From positions 100,749,612-100,813,611 of the forward strand of contig OW240921.1 of assembly GCA_933207985.1 (NCBI GenBank): 64,000 nt of DNA, read 5' to 3'. The first letter of the stretch is position 1; every line of letters starts with the position of its first letter. Positions 33,765 through 44,518 of this stretch are shown here, one piece after another. The DNA comes from Pelobates cultripes (taxonomy: Eukaryota > Chordata > Amphibia > Anura > Pelobatidae). Position numbers and translations under genes: made by a program. Below the pieces are notes generated by a model. The model was not told the origin of the DNA, ran no database searches, and worked only from the letters and a program-made list of their open reading frames with translations.

Positions 33765-34632
33765 TTAAAGGGGCCACTCTAGGCTGGGATGAACTTATTC
33801 TTTGTTAATGGACTAAAAAGATATGCATTAAAAAGATAAATAGAAAAAAAACATAACCCAATGAAAAAAAATAAAGTTTCAAAAAGATAATCACTGTTAA
33901 AGTTCTTTAATTATGTGCAAAACATGACACTTTTCATCATTAGCTTTGAGCTTTGCCAACTACAGGAATTAGCTGGTCATATCAAGAGCCATTCATTTTG
34001 GTATTAGTAATCAAGTAATAGTGGAAGGTGAGGGGGCATATTAGAAGGAATTATTAATGTTCCCTATGTAGTCTTCATTCTGCTCAGTGAAGGGAATCTG
34101 CGACTTGTGGTTCAGTTATCAGCTTCCTATTTTTAAGTGCTGTTAGCTGAACTACATCTCCCAAAATGCTTTGTTTTGCTACCTGCTGACATGAACAACC
34201 GTGCTGTTGGGCACTGCAACTTAGGAGGGAGGGACATAAAAGGAAAAGTACACAAGTACAGGGCCGGATTAACATAGGGGCTGATGGAGCTGCAGCTCCA
34301 GGCCCAGGCCTGTTGATTAAAAAAATATATATATATATATTTATTTATTTTTTACATTTTTTTTTTCCACACACTACTCTTAGGGATTCCACCTGGCTTT
34401 TATTTTATTGGCACAGCCAGTATTTGAGGCTTCCTGGCTGGTGCCAATATTACAGTGATACTGGCAATACAAATGCTGGTATTTTTCTCAGTATAAACAA
34501 GAGATTACTATGCAATACCAGCACTGGCCAGTAGGGGTCACTGTTTGTGGAGACAGGCAGGGATAGGAAGTTCCAGCATATCCCTCCCTGCCTATCTATA
34601 CTTACTGATCTGCAGGGGTGCAGCTACAGAGA

Positions 34633-34732
34633 NNNNNNNNNNNNNNNNNNNNNNNNNNNNNNNNNNNNNNNNNNNNNNNNNNNNNNNNNNNNNNNNNNNN
34701 NNNNNNNNNNNNNNNNNNNNNNNNNNNNNNNN
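34633..34732. other. Assembly gap, 100 N
   Basis: Exactly 100 N. Sequence left of the gap matches hAT host 1. Sequence right of it does not, so the boundary of the first nested insertion is hidden in the gap. Confidence 0.98.
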
Positions 34733-35424
34733 AGCTGCTGCCTTATAGGTAACAATTTCTCTGGGATTACAATGTTTCCATTCCTCATGAGAATCACATG
34801 TTTTTCTTAGGGCACTGCTTAACAGCACTCTATATCTCTCTCTACTGTCTCTGATACTGGCTTTTATTTCCTATTCCATTAGTTTGATTCCTGTCCATTA
34901 GCAGATAGGAACCAAAGTTTTTCTTCTTTTTTTTGTTACTATTTTTCAGGGTCATGCCCTGTTTGAAAATTTACTTTATTAGAGACCAACCTTCTTCTGT
35001 TGAAAGTGCCAATTTAACATGCGCAACCAATAGGTTATGTGACACAAACAAAGTAAATTTATCCTAAGAAATGGTGCACAAATTAGAATTCCTATGTCAT
35101 CAAATGTAATATCTTCCTTAAAATAACTTGAAATGAAAATTAAGTATGTATGTACAAATATATATGTAGAAAGTCCATTAGGCCCATATTTGTGGGAGGA
35201 GTTATATCTCCTAGTTATACCCTGAGCCCCTACTCACCTCTGCCGTTCATGCTGATTGACCCCACCCACCTCCACCTTCACTTAATACATTATCATTACC
35301 TTAGTAGGTCCTCTTTTATTACAGGCCTACTCGTTCGTTGGTTTTGGCACACCTCAGCCAGCACTGCATCAGCTAACATTTTCCATAACCAATTAAATTC
35401 CGAGCACAAATATATATATAGTGT
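34733..35424. other. Unassigned sequence nested in hAT host 2
   Basis: Nothing recognised. It is not similar to the corresponding part of host 1. Confidence 0.4.
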
Positions 35425-35580
35425 AGATTGATATAGCCGTATTAGTCCAATAGACAAGATGCCAAAATATCAGAATATTGCAGGATGTAATGATACTTTT
35501 TTAAATGGACTAACATAATAGTTAAAAGACAAGCTTTCAAGAGTTTTTCCTCTCTTCTTCAGGTCTGAAGCAATACTTAT
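35425..35580 (-). mobile_element. Dispersed vertebrate repeat tail (GAAGAAGAGAGG type)
   Basis: On the minus strand it reads CCTGAAGAAGAGAGGAAAAA, CTTGAAAGCTTG, then GGCATCTTGTCTATTGGACT and ATACGGCTATATC. The 'gaagaag ... gaaagct ... ggactaa-acggcta' pattern is widespread in vertebrate genomes and probably represents the 3' tail of a retroelement, perhaps Penelope-like. The class is not certain. Confidence 0.5.
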
Positions 35581-35599
35581 TATTAGTATTACTTAGTTC

Positions 35600-35928
35600 T
35601 CCCAGCATCTATTCCACTGTTCGAAACCCTCTGCAAAATCTTTTGTTGGAATCGCCATCAGCTGCCTCGTCATATTTACCTGAATCTCATCGAAGGTCTA
35701 AAAGCTCTTCCTTTTCAAAGATTATTTTTGTTTTGGAAAAAACGCCAGAAGTCATAGGGCACCAAATCTTTCAACAGATGCTCGACCATCTTTGAAGTGT
35801 TTGTGCCACACTTTAATTTGCTCTGCACTCATTGCATTGTCCCAGAAAGTCTTCTGAATCATTTGAGTAGTTTCCACAGAGGAATGTTCAACCTTAACAC
35901 AAAATTTGATGCAAATTCGTTACCCTAC
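35600..35928 (-). pseudogene. Mariner transposase with internal deletion
   Basis: The minus strand encodes EHSSVETTQMIQKTF followed by NAMSAEQIKVWHKHFKDGR and ASVERFG, the start of a mariner-family HTH domain. It then jumps directly to APYDFWRFF and, in other frames, DEIQ, RQLMAIPTKDFAEGFEQW and CWEN, the C-terminal end of the same family. The middle of the protein, including the first two catalytic Asp residues, is missing, and stops and frameshifts follow. An intact mariner transposase is about 345 residues; about 110 codons' worth remain here. It lies within the composite insertion in hAT host 2. Confidence 0.85.
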
Positions 35929-36514
35929 TCATCATTTTCAATGTGACAGTCACACAGTACACATGCTCACTCAACGGCATCTAGCTCCCCCACTGACTAG
36001 TAGAGTGAAGTCGTCATTGTTCACACATGCACATTCTAGTCCTCTCCTTGGCTGCCAGGTTACATTGATGTTGCACAAACCGTTTTTTGTCATGTTAACA
36101 ATGGCAGGATTTTTTCCCCAGACAGATTTAATATATATATATATATAATATATGATATGCACTTTATAATGAAATGCCACTTTACATTAGCATGGCACTT
36201 TAAGAAAATCACCTTATTAAAATAGGCACTTTATAACATTGATATTATAATGCACTACTATTTACAGCTAAATTGCACCACAGATGTGGGCAGGCCAGGA
36301 CTGGCCATCGGGCACACCGGGCAAATGCCCGGTGGGCCGCGATCGGCAGGGAGATCACAGGATCTCCCCGGCCGGCCCCTGCAGGGCCAGCGCTATGCGA
36401 GCGCCGGCCCCGCTGTGTGCCTCCATGGGCCGGCCGGGGAGATCACAGATCTCCCTCACCGGCCCACAGGCACTGTTACATGCGGCCGCCGGCTGGATGA
36501 AGGAGGGAGGGAGG

Positions 36515-36650
36515 AGAGAGGACCCGGCGGAGCTCTAACAAGCAGCTCCGCCCGGTCCTCTCGCGGGATTCTGAGCGTTGCCGCGGCAACGCTCAGATCT
36601 CGCGAGAGTGAACTCTAACCTGCAGGTTAGAGTTCACTCTCACCACTGGA
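36515..36650. promoter_or_regulatory. Palindrome-rich module with X-box-like core (copy B)
   Basis: GTTGCCGCGGCAAC at 36577-36590 is a perfect palindrome in a longer GAGCGTTGCC/GGCAACGCTC stem. TCTCGCGAGAG follows. A perfect 38-bp palindrome (36604-36641, from GAGAGTGAACTCTAACCTG to its inverse) comes next. Outer arms CGGAGCTCTAACAAG and GCAGCTCCG lie to the left. In opposite orientation this matches copies A and C. Confidence 0.55.
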
Positions 36651-36839
36651 CCACCAGGGAAGGCAGCATGGTCCCCTCAAGGCTCCCCCTGCCAGGCAGA
36701 ACAGCTCCCTCCCCCTCCCAGGCTAAAGGTAAGAAGGGAGGGGGGGGGGAAACATAACTTTTTTTAAAATTATTAATAATAATAATATTATAATTATTAA
36801 TAAAATAAAAAATATATATTTCAAATAATTTCCCTAACA

Positions 36840-37735
36840 GCCCCCCCAGACACACACAGCCCCCCCCCAGACACACACAGCACCCAGACACACACAGCAC
36901 CCCCAGACACACACATTACCCCCAGATACACACAGCACCAGACACACACACAGCACCCAGACACACACAGCACCCAGACACACACAGCACCCCCAGACAC
37001 ACACAGCAATCTAGACACACAAAGCACCCAGACACACACAGCACCCCCAGACACACACAGCACCCAGACACACAGCACCCAGACGCACACACACCCCCAG
37101 ACTAACACACAGCAACTCAGACACACAGCACCCAGACACAGCACCCCCAGACACACACAGCACCCAGACACACAAAGCACCCAGACACACACAGCACCCC
37201 CAGACACACACAGCACCCAGACACACACAGCACCCAGACACACACAGCACCCCACAGACACACACAGCAACCTAGACACACACAGCACCCCACAGACACA
37301 CACAGCACCCAGACACACACAGCACCCCTACAGACACACACAGCACCCCCAGACACACAGCACCTAGACACACACACAGCACCCCACAGACACACACACA
37401 GCACCCAGGACACACACAGCACCCAGACACACACAGCACCCCACAGACACACACAGCACCCCACAGACACACACAGCACCCCACAGACACACACAGCACC
37501 AGACACACACACAGCACCCCCCAGACACACAAAGCACCCAGACACACACAGCACCCCACAGACACACACAGCACCCCACAGACACACACAGCACCCCACA
37601 GACACACACACACACAGCACCCCACAGACACACACAGCACCCAGACACACACAGCACCCCACAGACACACACAGCGCACCCCCAGACACACACAGCGCAC
37701 CCCCAGACACACACACAACACCCTCAGACAGACAA
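36840..37735. repeat. CAGCACCCC-AGACACACA minisatellite in hAT B
   Basis: About 900 bp of 16-24 bp units of AGACACACACAGCACCC with C-run and CACAGACA variants. It is the inverse type of the array in element A. Minus-strand frames of up to 199 codons (Cys-Val-Trp-Gly rich) arise from the repeat and are not genes. Confidence 0.95.
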
Positions 37736-37909
37736 CACCCTCACTCCCACACATATACAGCACATATATTATATAAAAAAAACCCTCAGTGAGTTAACAG
37801 ACAAATAAAATTAGAAACCCAGAATGGGACGGCAGATAAAAACACCCTCACACACAGCACCCCTCTTACACAAACACGCTGCGCACCTCACACATACAAT
37901 ACGTCCAAA

Positions 37910-37915
<6 letters not shown>

Positions 37916-37964
<49 letters not shown>
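37916..37964. repeat. (TA)n microsatellite
   Basis: About 48 bp of TA immediately left of a long inverted repeat. A second run lies at 38229-38270, followed by CACACATA repeats to about 38300. Confidence 0.95.
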
Positions 37965-37966
<2 letters not shown>

Positions 37967-38141
37967 AAAATCAAAACTGGGGATGCACTCACAGGACTTG
38001 CTTAAAGTGGAAAAAGGGACTTTTAATTATTCCATGTGAAATGTACAGAAAAATCAATTTTCCATTCACATGGAATAATTAAAAGTCCCTTTTTTTCACT
38101 TTAACCAAGTCCTGTGAGTGCATCATCAGTTTTGATTTTTG
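37965..38141. repeat. Long inverted repeat (76-bp arms, 24-nt loop)
   Basis: The left arm (37965-38040) runs from CAAAAATCAAAACTGGGG to ATTATTCCATGTGAA. The right arm (38065-38141) is its inverse with few mismatches. It is embedded between (TA)n runs. The arm phrase GATGCACTCACAGGACTTG resembles the GCACTCAC phrases at 29735, 30060 and 30819, so it may be an inverted Penelope-like pseudo-LTR pair. Confidence 0.9.
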
Positions 38142-38227
38142 TATATTTCTGACGTTTGGGATATAGCACCCAGGCTATTAGTTCTTTCTTATGACTTAAA
38201 GGAGAATGCCAAGCATCCTGTTTTTTT

Positions 38228-38270
<43 letters not shown>

Positions 38271-38280
<10 letters not shown>

Positions 38281-38720
38281 ACACATACACACACACACAC
38301 ACTACAGCACCACTACACACATTACGCTCCAGATACACGCTAGATCCCTTACCCTATATGCACTCTTAATCCTCTATACACACACACACACAATCTTCTA
38401 TACACACTCTGGGTCCTTTACACACTAGATCTCTTACACACACACTGCACCACCTACACACACACACTACATTCCTTGTAAGCAAACACATACAACATTA
38501 TCTAAATACACCCTCTCTACACACAGTAGTGTGTGTGTATAAGTGACACACACTACATCACCTATACACACACACTACTGCCCGTATGCACACACTCGCT
38601 ACATCCCCTATAACACTATGCCCTTATACACGCACTCTCTACAGCCCCTAGCCACACATATTACACCACAAAATTGACCTATTTACACAATACCACACCA
38701 CACTCTACACACAGGCAATC
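38271..38720. repeat. CA-rich degenerate repeat
   Basis: Loosely repeated CACACACTACA, TACACACACTC and CCTATA phrases inside hAT B, the inverse of the GTGT-rich part of element A (27590-27840). No coding potential. Confidence 0.7.
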
Positions 38721-39069
38721 CCACAAGCATGCACCAAACACATGCAACATACACTTTCCTAGCCCTTTTGTCCTCTGGTATCCCACTTGTGGAGACACCA
38801 GAGACAATTTAAAAGCAAACACAGCGCAAGCATGTTATTACATTTGCTTGCGTTGCGCAGAACAAATACAGGGCCTTTTTCTAATGCTGGAGCTCTTCAG
38901 CGGGGCTCTGCGCATTGAACCAACATGCTCACTTTCTCTGGCCCGCCCCCTTTTTGGGGGGCCGCTCTAATTGAAAAATGCCTGGGCCTAATTTTTTTCC
39001 CAGTCCGGCCCTGCCCACCCTGCAGAGACAGCCTACAGCTCAGGGAAGTAAGGGATGGGGTGAAAGGCT

Positions 39070-39640
39070 GCAAGGAGACATACACTGAGACACTTAAGGA
39101 CATTGGGAGACATTATGACACAGACACATGTCCCCATATCTCCCAGTGCCCCCAGTCTGCCAGTGGCTCACTGTCCCCATGTCTCCAAGCTAGTGTCCCT
39201 AGTGTCTGTGGCCGTGGTGTCTCAGTGTCCCCATGTCTCCCAGTGCCCCCATGTCTCAATGTCCCCATGTCCCCCAGCCAGTGTCTCTAGTGTCTGTGTC
39301 CCTGGTGTCTGTGTCCCCATGTCTTCAAGTATCCCCTATTTTCCCAGTGTCCCCATGCGTCCCAGCCAGAGTCCCCTAGTCTCCCAGTGTCACTGGTGTC
39401 TCCGTGTCCCTAGGTCTCCCCGTGTCCCCAGGTCTTCCCGTCTTCCTAGTGACATGGGGACACAGGGAGACATGGGGCATTAAGACACTGTGATACATAG
39501 GATCACTGGGAGACCTGGGGACACGACACTAGGGGACACTGGGAGACATGGGGCACTGAGACACTGATACATAGGAACACTGAGACCTGGAGTAATCGAC
39601 ACATGGGGGCACTGGGAGACATGGGGCCACTGGGAGGAAT
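39070..39640. repeat. GTCCCCATGTCTCCCA minisatellite in hAT host 2
   Basis: Same unit and same internal orientation switch as in host 1: GACACTTAAGGACATTGGG-like on the left, inverse in the middle, and GACATGGGGCACTGAGACAC at the right. This shared layout supports host 1 and host 2 being copies of one element. Confidence 0.9.
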
Positions 39641-39883
39641 GCATCTATACAGCAGAATCAAACTAAGTAGTTTTTGGGTGATTTTACAGCATTTTCTCTT
39701 ATGTCACTCCTTGTGATTTACATCATGTGATGTCACCCATACATATTTAATTATGCAAATTAGCAAGGCCGGTATGGTGGCAACCCTAACTACTTTTCAC
39801 ATACTCTTACTTAAGTATGGAAACTTAAGAGGGATGTATGGGAACAAAACTTGTGTGGACTGGCTGACAATGAATATAGTTAA

Positions 39884-40481
39884 AGGAACACTAGAGTCAC
39901 CAGAACAACTACAGCTTATTGAATTTGTTCTGGTGAGTAGAATCATTACTGTCAGGCTTTTTGCTGTAAACACTGTCTTTTCAGAGAAAATGCAGTCTTT
40001 ACACTTCAGTCTAGTGATAACTTCACTGGCCACTCCATAGATGGCTGTTAGAGATCTTCCCTGGGTCATGGCTGCCTAAAATGCATCCAAACATTCAGTG
40101 TCTCCTCCCTCTGCATGCAAACACTGAACTTTCCTCATAGAGATTCATTGATTCAATTCATCTCTATGAGGAGATGCTGATTGGCCAGAGCTGTGTTTGA
40201 ATCATGCTGGCTCTGCCACTGATCTGCCTCCTTGTCAGTCTCAGCCAATCCTATGGGGAACCACCTTGATTGGATCAGGCTACCACTTCTAATGATGTCA
40301 GCAGACTGCTTGTTTTTCTGAGTCTAAGAGCATGCAAAGTTACAGCTTCAGGCTTGAATACAGTAAGATTTTGCTATATTTATGGAGGCATGAGGGGCCC
40401 GGGGGGGGGGGGGCTAGATGGTGGTGTTAACACTATAGGGTCATGAATTCATGTTTGTGTTCCTGACCCTATAGTGATCCT
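39884..40481. mobile_element. TTAA-type transposon (AGGAACACTAGAGTC family)
   Basis: The left end AGGAACACTAGAGTCACC and the inverse of the right end (AGGATCACTATAGGGTCAGG) are similar. TTAA lies at 39880-39883 and 40482-40485. The inside has a CATAGAGATTCATTGATTCA ... TGAATC-like hairpin at 40135-40172 and no coding capacity. The right TTAA is shared with the next element. Confidence 0.85.
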
Positions 40482-40485
40482 TTAA

Positions 40486-40986
40486 AGGACCACTATAGTG
40501 CCAGGAAAACATACTTGCTTTCCTGGCACTATAGTGCCCTGAGGGTGCCCCCACCCTCAGAGACCCCCTCCCGCCGGGTTCTGGGGAGAGGAAAGGGGTT
40601 AAACTTACCTTTTTTCCAGCGCCGGGTGGGGAGCTCTCCTCCTCCTCTCCGCCTCCCATCCTCCTCTTCGGCTGAATGCGCATGCGCGGCAGGAGCTGCG
40701 CGAGCATTCAGCCTGTCTCATAGGAAAGCTTTTATAATGCTTTCCTATGGACGCTGGCTTCTTCTCACTGTGATTTTCACAGTGAGAAGCACGCAAACGC
40801 CTCTAGCGGCTGTCAATGAGACAGCCACTAGAGGCTTTAGAGGCTGGATTAAACCATTTATAAACATAGCCGTTTCTCTGAAACTGCTATGTTTATAAAA
40901 ATAAAAAAAAAGGGTTAATCCTAGAGGGACCTGGCACCCAGACAACTTCATTAAGCTGAAGTGGTCTGGGTGCCTAGAGTGGTCCT
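40486..40986. mobile_element. TTAA-type transposon (AGGACCACT family)
   Basis: 501 bp with ends AGGACCACTATAGTGCCAGG and TGCCTAGAGTGGTCCT, and TTAA at 40482-40485 and 40987-40990. It has terminal stems on both sides (CCAGGAAAAC with its inverse, and CACCCAGAC with its inverse), a GCGCATGCGCGGCAGGAGC segment, a CACTGTGATTTTCACAGTG palindrome and a CTCTAGCGGCTGTC segment. In inverse orientation it matches 45356-45841. The 127-codon plus-strand frame and the minus frames here are not genes. Confidence 0.93.
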
Positions 40987-41833
40987 TTAAGGTAATGCTG
41001 ACTTTGGTCTCTCTAACACTGTGGCATGTTCCTGTTCTTCTACACTCACTACATACAGCTTTTCTCTGTCCCAAACTATATACCAGGAGCTACTGTCTGC
41101 TAGTAAGAAGGTAAGGAGACAAGTGGACCAGAGAGTGCTAGGGGACAGTCCTTAGAAAGCGTTGAGCGAGTGCATCATTAGATGCATTTATGCCAAGCTC
41201 AGGGTGCTGTCTGCATAGTATGCCCTTAGTTGGCCAGCTGCATGATTGGCAGGCAGCCTGACAGGCAGCCAGGCTGGCCTTCTAATTCTTTGGGCAGACA
41301 TGTCCTCTTTTTGGGCATGTTCGCCCCTTTTGGCAGGTTACGTGATTTGTGTCAGTGGCACACGCTTTTACCTTGCCCATTGACTTCCTGCTTGACTGGA
41401 CACTGCTGTTAGGGGTTATGGATTTACTTGAAAGATTAAAACATAAATTAGAGAGAGATTAGCCTAGAGGATGTGTTTTCTTTTAGCTGCTGTTTTCTTT
41501 CTCTCCAGCACCATCTCCATCAGATACATGACACTTGGGAGTGTTTTACTGTTTTTGGTTGATATGATTCTGTAATTAGGCCCGTCATAATTGTCAGCAC
41601 CAGGCCCACTGGGCTCTTAATCTGGCCCTGCACAAGTACAGTAACCAGCAAAAAAAGAAGTATTTTAGAATGGAGGAGGTAGGGCAGAGTAGGCAGGGTT
41701 GATATCCAGAATGCTACAAAACATTATTTTTCCCAAAAACTATGAAAAATTGGTGCATGCAAAAATGAAGCTAATTATTTAGGCAAAAAGCTATAAAATA
41801 TAAGTTGTGTTGGTGCATTGAATGTCCCTTTAA

Positions 41834-42994
41834 ACAGATAAGGATTAATATCCCAAGGTCCTGAGGCTTATTACAATTTTGGGCCCCCACCTTCATTCTT
41901 TACATAGAGATGGTTAATGGAGCCCAGCAAATTAATTGCTAACATTTAGACAACAGATCCTGTTACTTCCTGGTATTTCAGCTCAGTGGAGCTAAACTCA
42001 AGAGGCATCAAGGGCTCAGAGCAACTGCCTTGCAAATACTTCTCATTGAACTGCGTTGGGAAGTCTGTGATTGGGTTGAAGCCTCACAATGTATAGAACG
42101 TAAAGGTTCTATATTTTTTAACTATTGGGAGCCTTACATCTATTCTGTGGATGCTCAACATAAGGCCTTTATTTACGGCATTCTTTGATATACCAATTAG
42201 CCTTCTTTGCAAATTTTTCCAATTTATTCTAATTGATTTGCTTTTTTTTTTTTTTTTTTTTTTGTTAGCTTTTATTTTACACTGGACTTGCTACATACAG
42301 TATAAATCTTTTTTTTTTTGTTTGTCACATAATTTTATTTTTATTTTTACTTCCATGCAAATATTTGCCCTGGTATACAGCTATGCAAACCCCAGCACCC
42401 ATCGTGTTTTTAAGTTTAAAATGTTTTGAAAAAAGAAAAGTTTGAGAACTGAGATCTGAGATTTTTCCTACTGCAAGAATGGTTAGTTTTTGTAGGGATA
42501 TCGTCTTTGCTTGTGGTTTTCACAACTCAATGAGAAACAGATTTTTTTTGAAGTCGAGAAGTTCATTCAGGAAACAAAGTCAAATCCCACATACTGGAGC
42601 AACCTCTGTGGGCCGTGTCAAACCATGTGCTCCAATCTTATGCCTGGCTACATGCCCAGACTCTTCCAGATACCCGTGTAACAGCTGCAGAAACAAATTA
42701 CAATATGGGGTTTTTGTTACAAAATTTGAAACCTGAACACCACGGGTGGAGAATTTGGTTATTTAGTAAACCTGAAATTGTGGAGAACTGTCCAGGGAAT
42801 TGCAAAATTTAGGACAAAATACATAACGTTTATTGTCAGATGAGGAAGATGAGTGAATGCCCTTAAAAAATAAGAAAATGCATTTTTAATAGAAATCAGC
42901 TTGTTTCAAAGTATACAATGTATTGTAGCTGATTCCCATTTTGATTAAGTGAAAACACAAGTGCAAAAACTTTAAAATATAAATACCGGAACTC
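41834..42994. other. Unassigned sequence
   Basis: It contains a T-run at 42241-42263 and short AT-rich frames. Frames at 42151-42429 and 42479-42736 (85-92 codons) have no recognised motif. Confidence 0.4.
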
Positions 42995-42998
42995 TTAA

Positions 42999-43399
42999 AG
43001 GAACACTATAACGTTAGAAACACAAACCTGTATTCCTAACGCTGTAGTGTCCTTATCCCTAACTTATTAAGTCCTTACCCTCCACTGGCTTAGTAACCTA
43101 ACTTACCTAACGTAATTCCAGTGCATAGGCTCCCTCTTTGCTGGCTAGGTCTCTTCTTGCAGTGTCACGACAACGGTGGAACCTAATGCACATGCGTGGT
43201 GCTCACCGCATGCATATTATAGCTACCCCATAGGAAAGCATAACATTATTCAAATTAATCATTGCTTTCATGTAAGGAATTTGAAAACGTTAGACTTTAG
43301 ACATAGACAAAGTGTGAGGACATCTAACATCATTTCACAGAGTAAAACTCCGTAGGCACCAGGAAGCACCTCTAGAGGCTGGATGTCTGTAGTGTCCCT
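42999..43399. mobile_element. TTAA-type transposon (ACACTATAACGTTAG family)
   Basis: The left end AGGAACACTATAACGTTAG folds with CTAACGCTGTAGTGTCC. The right end is GTCTGTAGTGTCCCT. TTAA lies at 42995-42998 and 43400-43403. About 401 bp, non-coding. Confidence 0.88.
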
Positions 43400-43403
43400 T
43401 TAA

Positions 43404-43904
43404 ATTAAAATAATTCTAAGCAAAATGTATGCTTGCGTTTCATGTGATACTGTGATATTTCAATATGAAATGAAAAACAACACAAGAGACAAGTAAAAAA
43501 ACAAACCATAAGTGATATCACATTTTTATGAGCCTGTATCAAGCTCAACTGAGTTGCATATGTTGTCAAAATTGGGAATGACCTCCTTTTTGAATGCAAG
43601 GCATTCTCAGATTTCCATTTTGCTACACAATCATACTTAAAAGAGTTTAACGGAGCTTCTAGTTAGAGATGCCAAACATTGCACCGAGTATTATTTATAT
43701 ATTTAACGTTTCTATATAGTGCTAAAATGAAGCCACGAAGAGGCCAGACTTGGCAAAACACAATACATAACTTTTTTCAATTTTCTTCTCATGTTGTAAA
43801 TATATTGCAGCAGAACATAACATTGACAAATATATTCTACTTCCCCAAACCTAAAGTCATTTAAGAGATCCCTCTCTACATACCTCAAAACAGAATGCAC
43901 CTGT
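43404..43904. other. Unassigned AT-rich sequence
   Basis: Nothing recognised. Confidence 0.45.
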
Positions 43905-44095
43905 CATGGTTGATTATATATTTCCTACCTGTTCTATGTTAGATTTTGTATATATTATGTATTAATATTGTTTTTGTATTTTGTTGTACCTAATGTAACA
44001 ATGCAATGTTTTGTGGACCCAGGACATACTTGAAAACGAGAGAAATCTCAATGTATCTTTCCTGGTAAAATATTTTATAAATAAAATAAATAACT
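43905..44095 (+). mobile_element. LINE-type 3' tail
   Basis: It ends GACCCAGGACATACTTGAAA, then ACGAGAGAAATCTCAATGTA, TCCTGGTAAAAT and ATAAATAAAATAAATAA. This is a recurrent tail in lower-vertebrate genomes, compatible with a LINE 3' end with a TAAA-type tail. No coding part is attached. Confidence 0.45.
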
Positions 44096-44518
44096 AAGAT
44101 ACTTTTCATAGAAGTGTTGCACGATTATTTTTTATCTTTAGGACGAAAACAGATAACTTTATTGAACATTTTTCTAGCTGGGCTATCCTCCACAATTTCT
44201 GATTTATTATTAAATTGGAATCATTTAAAGATGCGAGCAATTGGCATACATACGCTGAAGGTCCTCCGTACTTATCCAGGTGAAACATTGCATTACCTGG
44301 GCGATCCTCACTTGTGATGGTCTCCCAGTGGAGGGGGGGGAGCTGCAGCGAGGACACTGTCTCATCTATGATCTAAAACTTAGTGGGGAGCCCTACATCT
44401 AAATGAAAAAAAAAGAACAAACTAACATTGGCAATAAATGCATTAATCTCTTATACTGGAGTGTTCATTTAAGTAGCCTCGACCTATTCAGAGACAAAAC
44501 AGTCAAACAATGTCTATC
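44096..44518. other. Unassigned sequence
   Basis: Nothing recognised. Confidence 0.45.

Larger units (their letters stand above)
36291..39013. mobile_element. hAT-type element B
   Basis: The left end CAGGCCAGGACTGGCC is followed by ATCGGGCACACCGGGC, and the right end is CCCAGTCCGGCCCTG. It is in inverse orientation to element A. The 8 bp on each side do not match (GATGTGGG against CCCACCCT), so the pairing or the duplication is unresolved. Inside are the palindromic module, a CAGCACCCC/AGACACACA minisatellite, (TA)n runs, a 177-bp inverted repeat and CA-rich sequence. No transposase is present. Confidence 0.7.
34259..41630. mobile_element. hAT element (host 2) with nested insertions
   Basis: It has the same ends as host 1 (CAGGGCCGGATTAACATAGG and CTTAATCTGGCCCTG), with perfect 8-bp duplications CACAAGTA at 34251-34258 and 41631-41638. 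The left 370 bp and right 300 bp align with host 1 by eye. Between them lie a 100-N gap, foreign sequence including a mariner relic, hAT B, a minisatellite and two TTAA elements. Host 1-like sequence resumes right after hAT B at 39014. Confidence 0.93.
33769..41829. mobile_element. Outer TTAA element containing hAT host 2
   Basis: The left end AGGGGCCACTCTAGGC follows TTAA (33765-33768). The right end GAATGTCCCT precedes TTAA (41830-41833). Subtracting host 2 and one copy of its duplication leaves about 680 bp, a normal size for this type (compare 6543-7134). The terminal match is short and the pairing is an inference from size, target type and end similarity. Confidence 0.55.

Noticed and set aside
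34796..35100. tRNA or rRNA gene
   Set aside because: No cloverleaf, A/B box pair or rRNA core was recognised here or elsewhere by eye; a covariance scan would be needed to exclude decayed tRNA-derived SINEs.
36821..37763. Minus-strand frames of 163-199 codons rich in Cys, Val, Leu and Gly
   Set aside because: They are translations of the CAGCACCCC/AGACACACA array; several frames are open at once because the repeat lacks stops.
40515..40898. 127-codon plus frame as a gene
   Set aside because: It lies inside a TTAA transposon whose inverse copy at 45356-45841 does not preserve a comparable protein.
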